DNA of 64,000 bases from Desulforhopalus singaporensis (lineage in GTDB: Bacteria > Desulfobacterota > Desulfobulbia > Desulfobulbales > Desulfocapsaceae): contig NZ_FNJI01000003.1 in assembly GCF_900104445.1 (NCBI RefSeq), positions 62,001-126,000 on the forward strand, given 5' to 3'. Shown piece by piece: positions 1 to 8,807 of the stretch. The number at the start of each line of letters is the position of its first letter. The stretch's first letter is position 1. Under the pieces are notes generated by a model. The model was given only the letters and a program-made list of their open reading frames with translations, ran no database searches and was not told where the DNA came from. The translations under genes and the position numbers were made by a program.

Positions 1-2222
1 CCGTTTGTGAATCGATAACGGTCAGGATCTTTGATCACGAACTGGTTGTCGGTACCCTGGGCAATGGGCACCGGCTCGGTGTTCTCTGTCCCGAGATGTC
101 CTGGAGCTGGCTCAAGGAAGAGATCGACACCATTACCTCCCGTAAAGCAGAGCCATACCAATTCACTGATGAAAACAAAAAACTGTTTGTCGAAGAGATT
201 GTCCCTTACTGGCGAGGACAGTCCCTGGAGGAATTCTGCCTTGAGCGCATGCCCGAGGACCATAAGAACATAGGTATCGGCACCGGGATCATGGACACCG
301 AGATGAAATGGCGCTCGGGGGTCGGCGAAATAACCCCCGACCACCAGGACATACTCTTTGTCAAAGGGTACTCAGGCATTAAAAACGAAGCTCTTGACCA
401 ACTGCGGCAGCTCGACAACCTGAGCCGGGAAAACCAGGAAAAAAGAGACTTTTACCGGTCCATGATCGAAATCGCCGAAGCGATGATAACCCTTGGAAAA
501 CGCTACTCGACGCTTGCCGAAAGCCTGGCGGAAAACTGCAGCGACCCGGTCCGCAAAAAAGAACTGCTTACGATTGCCCGCACCTGCAGCAACGTTCCCG
601 CCAACGCACCTGCCAGCTTTATTGAAGGATTGCAGATGGTCTTCTTCGTGCAACTCGGCTGTCTGCTTGCGGAGAGTTCTCCGGCATTTAACGTCGGCCG
701 CTTCGATCAGTTCATGTTTCCGCTCTATCAAGCGGATATCGAGGCGGGCAGACTCGACCGGGCCGAAGCGCTGGAGCAGATCGAGTGTTTGTGGATCAAA
801 CTTTCCGAAATATTCTGGCTGCTGACCGAAAACGGCGCGAAGTACTACGCCGGCTACTGCGGTTTTCAGAACCTCACCCTCGGCGGACGAAAAAGAAACG
901 GCAGGGATGCCACCAACGAGGTGAGCTACCTCGCCCTTGAAGCGACCGCCAACGTGGGATTGCACCAGCCCTCGGTGAGCGTCTCTATCCACCCGGAAAC
1001 GCCTGATGAGTTCCTTATCGAGGTCTGTAGGCTTGCCCGTCGCGGTAACGGCATGCCGGCAATCCATAACGATATCATCGCAACCCAGATGATGATGTAC
1101 AAAGGTCTGCCACCAGATCAGGCACGCGACTGGAACGGGCTCGGCTGCGTCGTCCCGTCGACGAGAAAGGTGTCCGAGTGGACCTACGCCGGTCAATACA
1201 ACATGGCCGCCTGTCTCGAATGGGCCCTCAACCGGGGAAAAAGTCGGAAAACAGGACAACAGTTCGGTCTGGAAACCAAAGACCCGGCGACTTTCACCAG
1301 CTTCGACGACTTGCTGGAAAGTTTCTACGGCCAGGTAAAAAAATTAATAAAAACAGGATACGAAACGACCATAATCCAGCAGCTCGTCCACCAGGAATCG
1401 GTCCCGAGGCCATTTTTCTCGGCAATGGTTGAAGGCTGCATGGAAAGCGGCAAAGACCTGACCAGGGGTGGCGCGAAATACAACGCCGGTCCCGGCTGGG
1501 TAGTTGTCGGCTGCGCCGACACGGCAAACGGACTTGCAGCCATTAAAAAAATCGTCTTCGACCAGAAGAAGACGACCATGGCAGAACTCTGCAGCGCCCT
1601 TGACAACAATTTTGAAGGGTTCGAGGAGTTGCGCCAGCTGTTGGTCAACAGCCCCAAATTTGGTAATGACGACGATTACGTCGACAACCTGCAGGTTGAA
1701 CTTGCCGATTTCTCAGATCGCGAGTTCAGGCAGTACCGGGACGTTCTGGGGTTGCCGTTTCACAGCGCCATAATGGGCCTCACCTTCAACATTCCCACCG
1801 GCAACAGCCTCGGAGCCCTGCCGTGCGGACGATTTGCAGGAGTCCCCCTCGCCGAAGGTTCCTCCCCCCATCCGGGAACGGATATCTCGGGACCAACCGC
1901 CTGCATCAAATCCCTTGGCAAAATGAACCACGAAAACCAGCCCGGTGGCACCCTGTTAAACCTGAAGTTCCTGCCCAAAGCCGTTGAAGGCGAGCGCGGC
2001 CTTTACGGCCTCTCCGCACTTATCAGGGCATATTTCGAACTCGGCGGCTACCACGTCCAGTTCAACGTCGTCGATGCCCGGAAGCTTCTCGACGCCCAGC
2101 TACACCCGGAAAAATACGGATCTTTTGTCGTCCGGGTGGCCGGATACTGTGCAATTTTTACCGAATGCACGAAAGAGGTGCAGAACGAGATCATACGGCG
2201 AACGGAACACTGCGCGCTGTGA
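1..2222 (+). CDS. Glycyl radical enzyme 1 (5' truncated), atypical GCVVP active site
   Basis: Member of the pyruvate formate-lyase/diol-dehydratase glycyl radical superfamily. The frame is open to the first base, so the start lies upstream; about 739 residues are visible. The C-terminal radical box reads RVAGYCAIF, with the glycine codon at 2142. The thiyl-radical cysteine lies in GCVVP (codon at 1146). In characterised eliminases of the family (choline lyase, glycerol dehydratase, hydroxyproline dehydratase) this motif is C-x-E, the Glu being the acid/base residue; here it is Val. The reaction is therefore probably not one of the known dehydrations or lyase reactions, and the substrate is unknown. 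The next gene is its activase, and a close paralogue with a second activase follows the tautomerase gene. Cytosolic and oxygen-sensitive by family. The family call is firm; the function is open. Confidence 0.93.
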   Translation, partial: VCESITVRIFDHELVVGTLGNGHRLGVLCPEMSWSWLKEEIDTITSRKAEPYQFTDENKKLFVEEIVPYWRGQSLEEFCLERMPEDHKNIGIGTGIMDTEMKWRSGVGEITPDHQDILFVKGYSGIKNEALDQLRQLDNLSRENQEKRDFYRSMIEIAEAMITLGKRYSTLAESLAENCSDPVRKKELLTIARTCSNVPANAPASFIEGLQMVFFVQLGCLLAESSPAFNVGRFDQFMFPLYQADIEAGRLDRAEALEQIECLWIKLSEIFWLLTENGAKYYAGYCGFQNLTLGGRKRNGRDATNEVSYLALEATANVGLHQPSVSVSIHPETPDEFLIEVCRLARRGNGMPAIHNDIIATQMMMYKGLPPDQARDWNGLGCVVPSTRKVSEWTYAGQYNMAACLEWALNRGKSRKTGQQFGLETKDPATFTSFDDLLESFYGQVKKLIKTGYETTIIQQLVHQESVPRPFFSAMVEGCMESGKDLTRGGAKYNAGPGWVVVGCADTANGLAAIKKIVFDQKKTTMAELCSALDNNFEGFEELRQLLVNSPKFGNDDDYVDNLQVELADFSDREFRQYRDVLGLPFHSAIMGLTFNIPTGNSLGALPCGRFAGVPLAEGSSPHPGTDISGPTACIKSLGKMNHENQPGGTLLNLKFLPKAVEGERGLYGLSALIRAYFELGGYHVQFNVVDARKLLDAQLHPEKYGSFVVRVAGYCAIFTECTKEVQNEIIRRTEHCAL

Positions 2223-2260
2223 CAGCAGGCACCAGGGGAGCGGCAATACAAGTTTTGGCA

Positions 2261-3271
2261 ATGGATGAAAAAATCATGGAAAGAGCGCAGATAAGCCGGG
2301 AGGCGAAACGGACAACCGCCAAGGGTATTATTTTTGAAATAGAACGCTGGTCGCTTTCCGACGGTCCGGGAACGCGAACCGTGGTCTTTTTAAAAGGATG
2401 CCCCCTCTCCTGCTGGTGGTGTGCAAACCCCGAATCTCAGTCAGATCGGGTACAGATAGGCGTCTTTACCGGGAAATGCATCGACTGTGACAGGTGCGCC
2501 GAGGCGTGTGACAAGGGTCTTGCCCTGCCGGCCGTAAAAGGCGGTTTTTCCGGCAACGGACCGTGCCGCGCATGCAACAGGTGCGTATCCGCATGTCCAT
2601 CAAAAGCCAGGCGCAGGATGGGGGAGTTCGTAAGCGCCAGCGAGGTGATAAAAGAGATAAAAAAAGACAGCATCTTCTACCGGAAATCGGGCGGAGGGGT
2701 CACCTTCAGCGGGGGAGAACCGTTCAGGCAACCTGAATTTTTGGCCGAACTGCTCGCAACATGCAAAAAAGCGGGAATCCACACAGCGGTGGAGACATGC
2801 GGGCTCTTCAACTGGGAAACCGCCGCCGACTGCATAGACCTTATCGATTTCGTGATGTTCGACCTCAAACATATGGATGACCGGCACCATCGCAGGCTGA
2901 CCGGAGCATCGAACAGCCTGGTCCTTGAAAACGCAGAAAAAATGGCACGAGCCGGCGTCGACATGGTGATCAGGATTCCGATCATTCCATCCATAAACGA
3001 TTCGGAGGAAAATATCAGGGCAACCGCCGGCTTCGTCCGCGAAAAACTCGACACTGCTCTTGGTATCGAGCCGCTCCCTTACCACAGGCTGGGGCTCACC
3101 AAATATGCGGCACTGGGATTGGACTACAAGCTTTCAGACATTAGTTCACCCGATGATGATCACATCCAGGCCATTTGCCACCTGATCACGGAAGAAAGAG
3201 TAAGGTGCTTCAGCCCCGGCAGCAGATACCAGAAGGAATCGAACCAGTCGCAATTGACACGGATAAAGTAA
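2261..3271 (+). CDS. Glycyl radical enzyme activase 1 (radical SAM)
   Basis: Activating enzyme that uses S-adenosylmethionine and a [4Fe-4S] cluster to install the glycyl radical on its partner, most likely the enzyme just upstream. The radical SAM motif CPLSCWWC supplies Cys47, Cys51 and Cys54. It is followed by an inserted ferredoxin-like domain with two four-Cys clusters (Cys73/76/79/83 and Cys102/105/108/112), as in activases of dehydratase-type glycyl radical enzymes. The length of 336 residues is normal. The start is uncertain: ATG 2261 has only a distant GGGGAG upstream, and ATG 2276 is possible. A closely similar activase follows the second radical enzyme, so each enzyme seems to have its own activator. 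Confidence 0.92.
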   Translation: MDEKIMERAQISREAKRTTAKGIIFEIERWSLSDGPGTRTVVFLKGCPLSCWWCANPESQSDRVQIGVFTGKCIDCDRCAEACDKGLALPAVKGGFSGNGPCRACNRCVSACPSKARRRMGEFVSASEVIKEIKKDSIFYRKSGGGVTFSGGEPFRQPEFLAELLATCKKAGIHTAVETCGLFNWETAADCIDLIDFVMFDLKHMDDRHHRRLTGASNSLVLENAEKMARAGVDMVIRIPIIPSINDSEENIRATAGFVREKLDTALGIEPLPYHRLGLTKYAALGLDYKLSDISSPDDDHIQAICHLITEERVRCFSPGSRYQKESNQSQLTRIK

Positions 3272-3328
3272 CGAAGCCAACCCCCAAACAGCAGCGGATT
3301 ATCCGCACGCAAACGAAAAGGAGATGTC

Positions 3329-3670
3329 ATGCCTGTTCTAGATATTGAAACAAACCAGCAAATCACCACGGACCGCTGCCGGGAAATTACCGGTCGGGCG
3401 GTCGCAATGTTAGCCGAGATGCTCGACAAACCCAAGGGCGCCATCCTGGTCTTTATCAGATCCAATCCGACCCTCACCTTGGGAGACGACGGCCAGCCCG
3501 CAGCCTTTGTCCGGTTCAAGCTGTTCAGCTTTGCCGACCGACAGGCGGAATATGTAGAAAGATTGAGTGAATTTCTTGACACTGAACTCGGCGTAGCCCC
3601 GGATCACCAGTTCCAGGAGCTTGTCCGGATGGATCCCAAAATGTTCGGCTACAACGCAAAACTGTGCTAG
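3329..3670 (+). CDS. MIF/tautomerase-superfamily protein
   Basis: Protein of 113 residues resembling macrophage migration inhibitory factor and phenylpyruvate tautomerase. Pro2, which becomes the catalytic N-terminal proline after Met removal, is present (MPVLDI). The family catalyses keto-enol tautomerisation of alpha-keto acids or related chemistry. A strong AAAGGAG ribosome site precedes the ATG. The gene sits between the two glycyl radical enzyme units, which suggests that a reaction product is an enol, enamine or keto compound that must be tautomerised; that is inference. The gene ends in TAG, and the following radical enzyme starts in the same frame 12 codons later with no other stop between, which is notable in a genome region carrying pyrrolysine genes. 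Confidence 0.8.
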   Translation: MPVLDIETNQQITTDRCREITGRAVAMLAEMLDKPKGAILVFIRSNPTLTLGDDGQPAAFVRFKLFSFADRQAEYVERLSEFLDTELGVAPDHQFQELVRMDPKMFGYNAKLC

Positions 3671-3706
3671 CAAAGATCCACTTCCAAGCACAACAAGGAG
3701 AGCACC

Positions 3707-6151
3707 ATGCTAGAAAATGCATCCATCGCCAACAGACCAGTCCAGCCGGCACAATCTACCGCTGCTTCCAGCAACCAAGAGACGGGAAACGACAGGACCC
3801 GGCGGCTGAAAAACGCATATCTGCAGTCCAGGCCGACAATCTGTATGGAACGGGCGGCGGCGTTTACCCGGTCGTTTAAGAAAACCGAAGGGCAAGCCAG
3901 GTGTCTGCGCCTTGCCAAGGCTTTTCGTCACGCCTGTGAGACCATTACGATCAACATCTTCGATGACGAACTCGTGGTCGGCACCCATGGTTCGGGCAGG
4001 CGCATGGGTGCCCTGGTACCGGAGATTTCGTGGAAATGGCTCAACGAAGAGCTCGACACCATCGAGACCAGGCCCCGCGATCCCTACTACATCTCCCCGG
4101 AACATAGAAAACTCTTCCTGGAGGAGATCGTCCCCTACTGGAAGACCAGATCCCTGGAAGAAAAGGCCCTGGCGCAGTTTCCTGCGGAGACCCTGAAAAC
4201 CGGGGTCAATACCGATATTCTCGACACCGAGATGAAATGGCGAAGCCATGTTGGTGAAATCACACCTGATTTTCAGGACATTGTGTTCCCCAAAGGTTTC
4301 AGGAAGATAAGAGACGAGGCCCGCGAGAAACTCGAGGAGCTTAAATATACCGAGATCGAAGACCTTGACAAGATCGAGTATTATCAAAGTTCCATCGAGG
4401 CGTGTGAGGGGATAATGACCCTTGGCCGTCGCTATGCGGAGAAAGCCGAAGCCATGGCAAAGGTGCAGACCGACCCGCAGCGGCGGCAAGAGCTTGCGGC
4501 CATTGGTGCGAACTGCCGCAGGGTTCCCGCCGAATCGCCAAGAAATTTCTGGGAAGCGGCACAAATGTGCTGGTTTGTGATGATGAGCTGTTTTCTTTCG
4601 GAAAACTGCCCCGCCTTCAACGTCGGCCGTTTTGACATGTTCATGAACCCGTTTTTCCAGGATGATCTTGAAACTAAAACGATAACCGGGGAATTTGCCC
4701 AGGAAATTATCAACTGTCTGTGGATCAAGATAGCCGAACTGATCTGGCTGCTTCCCAAAAGCGGGAGCAGATACTATGCCGGCTATTCCGGTTTCACCAA
4801 TCTCAGCGTTGGCGGGCGCAACTTCGACGGCAGCGACGCCGTCAACGAAATCAGCTACATGGCGGTGGAAGCCACATCCCGGGTGGGACTGCCGCAGCCT
4901 TCCCTGAGTGTTATCATCCATCCCGACACCCCCGAGGACTTTTTACTGGCATGTTGCCGCCTGGCCCGACAGGGGATAGGGTTTCCGGCGTTTCACAACG
5001 ACCGGGTAGGGGTGCAGATGATGATGTACGCCGGGTTGCGACCGGACGACGCCAGGGAGTGGACCCTGCTCGGCTGCGTCGTCCCCCACCACCGCAAGGT
5101 GTATGAGTGGACCGATGCGGGCGGATACAACATGGCCGCAGCCCTGGAGTGGACCCTGAACCGGGGACGCTCGAGAATTACCGGGGAACAGATGGGGTTG
5201 CCCACCAAAGATCCAAGGGAATTCAGCTCCTTTAATGAACTCAAGGAGACTTTTTTTACCCAGGTCAGACACATTCTCAACCACTGCGCCATCTCGACCA
5301 TAATCGAGCAGCGGCTGCACCGGCAGATGGTCCCCAGACCGTTTCTGTCGCTGCTGGTCGAAGGCTGCATGGAGAGCGGCAGCGACCTGGTAAACGGCGG
5401 TGCCAGGTACAACATCGGTCCCGGCTGGATAGTGGTCGGGGCTGCGGACTGCGCGAACGGGCTCGCTGCCATCAGAAAAAACGTCTTCGAAGAAAAGAAC
5501 ATCACCATGGATCAGCTGCTCAAAGCGCTGGATGACGATTTTGTCGGCCATGAAGAGATTCACGAAATGTTGAAAAACAGCCCGAAGTTCGGCAACGACG
5601 ACGACTACGTTGACCGGCTGCAGGTGGAAATGACCGATTTTAACGACCGGGGCCTGAGCGAGTACACCGACATCCTGGGTAATCCCTTCCATAGCGCTAT
5701 CATGGGTTTGACCTACAACATTCCCACCGGCTCCGTGGTGGGCGCTTTGCCCTGCGGCAGGAAAGCGACCACGCCGCTGGCGGAAGGCTGCTCCCCCCAC
5801 CCCGGTACCGACACCAGCGGTCCGACAGCCTCCATGCGTTCCGAGGCCAAGGTCAACCACGAACTGCACCCGGGCGGTACTTTATTGAACCTGAAACTGT
5901 TACCGTCGGCCATCGAGGGCCAGCGCGGTCTGGCCGGAATGGCAAACCTTATCCGCTCATATTTCGAGCTGGGTGGATACCACTGCCAGTTCAACGTAAT
6001 CAGCCAGGAAACATTACGAGACGCCCAGGCAAACCCCGATGACTATCGCGACCTGGTCATCAGGGTAGCCGGTTATTGCGCCATATTCACCGAGCTTTCC
6101 CCGGAGGTACAGAACGAGGTCATTCGCCGCACCTCCCACGAGAGCCTGTAG
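3707..6151 (+). CDS. Glycyl radical enzyme 2, atypical GCVVP active site
   Basis: Full-length (814 residues) paralogue of the first radical enzyme, more than half identical by eye. The catalytic cysteine is Cys457 in LGCVVPHH and the radical glycine is Gly789 in RVAGYCAIF. As in the first copy, the Glu of the usual C-x-E motif is replaced by Val. The region after the active-site loop (RKVYEWTDAGGYNMA) is shared by the two copies and differs from hydroxyproline dehydratase as I recall it. About 27 low-complexity residues precede the conserved N-terminus. AAGGAG lies at good spacing before the ATG. Activase 2 follows by 13 bases and an MttB-type methyltransferase after that, so the product or leaving group may be a methylated amine. 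Function unknown; family call secure. Confidence 0.95.
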   Translation: MLENASIANRPVQPAQSTAASSNQETGNDRTRRLKNAYLQSRPTICMERAAAFTRSFKKTEGQARCLRLAKAFRHACETITINIFDDELVVGTHGSGRRMGALVPEISWKWLNEELDTIETRPRDPYYISPEHRKLFLEEIVPYWKTRSLEEKALAQFPAETLKTGVNTDILDTEMKWRSHVGEITPDFQDIVFPKGFRKIRDEAREKLEELKYTEIEDLDKIEYYQSSIEACEGIMTLGRRYAEKAEAMAKVQTDPQRRQELAAIGANCRRVPAESPRNFWEAAQMCWFVMMSCFLSENCPAFNVGRFDMFMNPFFQDDLETKTITGEFAQEIINCLWIKIAELIWLLPKSGSRYYAGYSGFTNLSVGGRNFDGSDAVNEISYMAVEATSRVGLPQPSLSVIIHPDTPEDFLLACCRLARQGIGFPAFHNDRVGVQMMMYAGLRPDDAREWTLLGCVVPHHRKVYEWTDAGGYNMAAALEWTLNRGRSRITGEQMGLPTKDPREFSSFNELKETFFTQVRHILNHCAISTIIEQRLHRQMVPRPFLSLLVEGCMESGSDLVNGGARYNIGPGWIVVGAADCANGLAAIRKNVFEEKNITMDQLLKALDDDFVGHEEIHEMLKNSPKFGNDDDYVDRLQVEMTDFNDRGLSEYTDILGNPFHSAIMGLTYNIPTGSVVGALPCGRKATTPLAEGCSPHPGTDTSGPTASMRSEAKVNHELHPGGTLLNLKLLPSAIEGQRGLAGMANLIRSYFELGGYHCQFNVISQETLRDAQANPDDYRDLVIRVAGYCAIFTELSPEVQNEVIRRTSHESL

Positions 6152-6164
6152 AAACGGAAGAAAC

Positions 6165-7178
6165 ATGAACAATTTATCACGAACCGATATCACAGGAACC
6201 GTTTTGGAGATTCAGCGCTGGTCTGTCTCCGACGGCCCGGGATCGAGAACGGTGATTTTTTTAAAGGGATGCCCCCTGCACTGCCCCTGGTGCGCCAACC
6301 CGGAATCGCAGGATCGCCGGGTGCAGATGGCGATTTTCAGCACCAGATGCGTAAGGTGCGGGGCCTGCGTGAGGGAATGTCCCGAAAACGTGGCCATTCC
6401 CGCTGCCGAAGGGGCGTTTGGAACAGACAACTGTACCGGCTGCGGAAACTGTATCAGAAGCTGCCATGGCGGTGCGCGGAGTTGGATGGGGGAAGAGATG
6501 ACGGCCGGAGAAGTGGTCGATCTTGTCAAAAAGGATATGGTTTTCTACCGGAAATCATCGGGAGGAGTCACCTTCAGCGGCGGCGAACCGCTGACCCATC
6601 CGCAATTTCTCGGTGAAATCATCAACCGCTGCATGGATCTCGGGATACATACCGCGGTTGAAACCTGCGGCTACTTCGACTGGAAGGCAGCTGAGAAGAC
6701 CATCGCTATGCTCGACTTCATCATGTTCGACCTCAAGCACATGGATGAAGCGACCCACAAAAGGCTCACCGGCGTATCAAACAGGCTCATCCTGGAAAAT
6801 ATCCTGAAAATTTCCTCTTTTGGCATACCGATGGTTATCCGCATTCCCGTTATTCCCGGTGTAAACGACGATGAACACAACATCAGGGCAACCGCGGTTT
6901 TCGTCCGCGATCATTTGCCCCAGGCGATAGGCATCGAGGCCCTGGCGTACCACAGGCTTGGGGTAAACAAATACCAGGCCCTCGGCATCGAATATCCGCT
7001 GGGTCACATCGAACCGCCGAGCGACAGCCGTATGGCGGCTCTGCGCAAGCTTATCACAGATACCGGGGTACCGTCCATCACCGCAGATAACGACTACGAC
7101 GCCCAGCTTGTCCGCTCAAGACTGAAATCAACACCAAAACATTTGACTAAGGATGGTCCAGACAATGCTCAAACTTGA
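6165..7178 (+). CDS. Glycyl radical enzyme activase 2 (radical SAM)
   Basis: Activase of 337 residues for glycyl radical enzyme 2. Cys36, Cys40 and Cys43 form the radical SAM cluster motif (CPLHCPWC). Two ferredoxin-type clusters follow (CVRCGACVREC and CTGCGNCIRSC). The motifs GGVTFSGGEP and HRLTGVS typical of the family are present, as in activase 1. It lies 13 bases downstream of its partner and overlaps the start of the methyltransferase gene, so one transcript is likely. I considered PylB (methylornithine synthase), a radical SAM enzyme missing from the pyl cluster, but the ferredoxin insert and the neighbours identify this as an activase. Confidence 0.93.
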   Translation: MNNLSRTDITGTVLEIQRWSVSDGPGSRTVIFLKGCPLHCPWCANPESQDRRVQMAIFSTRCVRCGACVRECPENVAIPAAEGAFGTDNCTGCGNCIRSCHGGARSWMGEEMTAGEVVDLVKKDMVFYRKSSGGVTFSGGEPLTHPQFLGEIINRCMDLGIHTAVETCGYFDWKAAEKTIAMLDFIMFDLKHMDEATHKRLTGVSNRLILENILKISSFGIPMVIRIPVIPGVNDDEHNIRATAVFVRDHLPQAIGIEALAYHRLGVNKYQALGIEYPLGHIEPPSDSRMAALRKLITDTGVPSITADNDYDAQLVRSRLKSTPKHLTKDGPDNAQT

Positions 7179-8574
7179 CCTTATCTCGTTGAAACAGCAG
7201 GAGGAACTCCATGAAAAAAGCCTCTATCTCCTTGAAAAGACCGGAGTTGCATTCAACTACAAACCGGCTCTGGAACTGCTCGAAAAACACGGCGCAACCA
7301 TCGACGGCAATATAGCCCGCATCCCCCCGGGACTGGTTACCCGATGCCTTGAAACATGTCCCGCAAGCTTTACCCTTTCGGCCAGGAACCAATCAAGAGA
7401 CGTCCGGTTCGGAGATAACGACACCTTTATAGTGCTGCCCAACCTCGGTCCGGTATTCATCAGGGAGACGGACGGGAAAAAAAGGCGCGGGACCATGGAT
7501 GACTTCGTCAATATAACCAAACTGAGTCACGCCTCTTCGGTTATCGATGTCGTCGGGTCGTGCCCCATAGACGCTCATGACGTCGACAACGACACCAAGT
7601 TTCTCGCCATGCTCCATCAATCCTTTCGCCATAGCGATAAACCGGTCATGTGCTGCACCGCAGCTCCGCACCTGGTCGACCGGCAGCTGCAATTGATGGA
7701 GATCGCCTTTGAGCAGCCGTCAATACTGCGGGAAAAAACCGTCACCGGGACCAGCCTCAGCCCCCTCAGTCCCCTTGGATACAGCGAAGATGCCTGTCAC
7801 GCTATCATGGCCTTTGGCGGATTACGCCAGATGGTCATTATCGCCGGGGCGCCGATGTCTGGCATCAGTGCTCCGGTATCCATAAGCGGAACCACCTTGA
7901 TGATCAATTGCGAATTTCTCGCCGGGATGGTCCTGGCCCAGTGTGCGGGGCCGGGTGCTCCGGTGGTCTATGCAACAACCGCATCTGCGGGTAACCTGAC
8001 AAACGCCACCTATGTTACCGGTATTCCCGAGACCACCCTGCTGAACATCTTTGCCGCGCAGATGGGCGCTTATTACAACGTTCCGACCAGAAGCGTTGGA
8101 ACGGCAACCGAAGCCAAGCTGGTTGACATGCAGTCCGGGTACGAAGCCATGCAGAACCTGCTGATGACTGCGCTTGGTGGCACCGACGCAATTTACGAGA
8201 CGCTGGGTACCCTCGATTCCCTTATGACCGTATCCTACGAAAAATTCATGATCGACCAGGAGCTGCTGTCAAGGGTGAAGACCATTGTCGGCGGGGTGAA
8301 CGAGACCTCCGGCGATCTGATGCTTGAAGATGTGGAGCAACAGGGAATCGGCGGCAACTATCTCTGCACCCGGGCCACTTTTTCCGCATGTAGGCAGCGA
8401 TGGAACCCGACGGTATCCACCTGGTGTTCCCACGATAAATGGATGGAAAACGGTTCCCGGTCGGTGGAGGACAAGGCCGCCCTCCTCTGGCACCAGACCC
8501 TTGAAAACGCTCCCGCTGCAATTCTCAACCAGCAGACCGACAGAGATATTGCAGCATTTATCACCAAGAGCTGA
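7165..8574 (+). CDS. MttB-family methyltransferase without pyrrolysine
   Basis: Trimethylamine methyltransferase superfamily protein (COG5598 type) of about 469 residues. Such enzymes move a methyl group from a quaternary or tertiary amine to a cognate corrinoid protein. Archaeal MttB carries pyrrolysine at an in-frame TAG; this frame is continuous, so it belongs with the non-Pyl members, whose known substrates include glycine betaine, proline betaine and carnitine. The stretch GTATEAKLVDMQSGYEAMQ is typical of the family. No corrinoid protein gene lies nearby in the window. ATG 7165 is preceded by AAGGA at 11 bases; ATG 7153 is an alternative. It overlaps activase 2, tying demethylation to the radical enzyme pathway. 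Substrate not determinable from sequence. Confidence 0.88.
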   Translation: MLKLDLISLKQQEELHEKSLYLLEKTGVAFNYKPALELLEKHGATIDGNIARIPPGLVTRCLETCPASFTLSARNQSRDVRFGDNDTFIVLPNLGPVFIRETDGKKRRGTMDDFVNITKLSHASSVIDVVGSCPIDAHDVDNDTKFLAMLHQSFRHSDKPVMCCTAAPHLVDRQLQLMEIAFEQPSILREKTVTGTSLSPLSPLGYSEDACHAIMAFGGLRQMVIIAGAPMSGISAPVSISGTTLMINCEFLAGMVLAQCAGPGAPVVYATTASAGNLTNATYVTGIPETTLLNIFAAQMGAYYNVPTRSVGTATEAKLVDMQSGYEAMQNLLMTALGGTDAIYETLGTLDSLMTVSYEKFMIDQELLSRVKTIVGGVNETSGDLMLEDVEQQGIGGNYLCTRATFSACRQRWNPTVSTWCSHDKWMENGSRSVEDKAALLWHQTLENAPAAILNQQTDRDIAAFITKS

Positions 8575-8765
8575 AAAAAAACAGCCTGCTTTTCCGGCGG
8601 CACCGAGGCAGCGGTTGGCAGCGCACCTTTGGGTTGGCGAATTCAATTTTCCAATTTTTACTGGTACTATTCTTGTCAGGAGTTACAATTGCCTCTTTGC
8701 AAAGGCCCAAAGCCGTCCGTGACAGCTTGAGGCAAAAATCACGTAACCAACCGAATTTGACAGAA

Positions 8766-8794
8766 AAGTGCTGATCCTTGCGGGGTCAGCACTT
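8766..8794 (+). promoter_or_regulatory. Stem-loop leader before the ProX-like gene
   Basis: AAGTGCTGA and TCAGCACTT form a perfect 9-bp stem, extendable by three inner pairs (one G-T) to a 5-base loop. It ends 13 bases before the ATG at 8808, just ahead of the AAGGGAAG ribosome site. No T-run follows, so it is more likely a leader structure affecting translation or RNA stability than a terminator. The rest of 8575-8765 shows no gene and no convincing promoter. Confidence 0.55.
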
Positions 8795-8807
8795 CCAAGG
8801 GAAGATT

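Noticed and set aside
3710-4921. Long open frame opposite the start of radical enzyme 2
   Set aside because: Shadow of a highly conserved gene; composition is a by-product of its GC-rich third positions.
1-6151. Assignment of the radical enzymes as choline lyase or hydroxyproline dehydratase
   Set aside because: The diagnostic Glu two residues after the catalytic Cys is Val in both copies.
2261-7178. One of the two radical SAM genes as the missing pylB
   Set aside because: Both carry double ferredoxin inserts and sit directly behind glycyl radical enzymes; they are activases.
7165-8574. MttB homologue as a pyrrolysine protein
   Set aside because: The reading frame is uninterrupted from start to TGA; there is no internal TAG.
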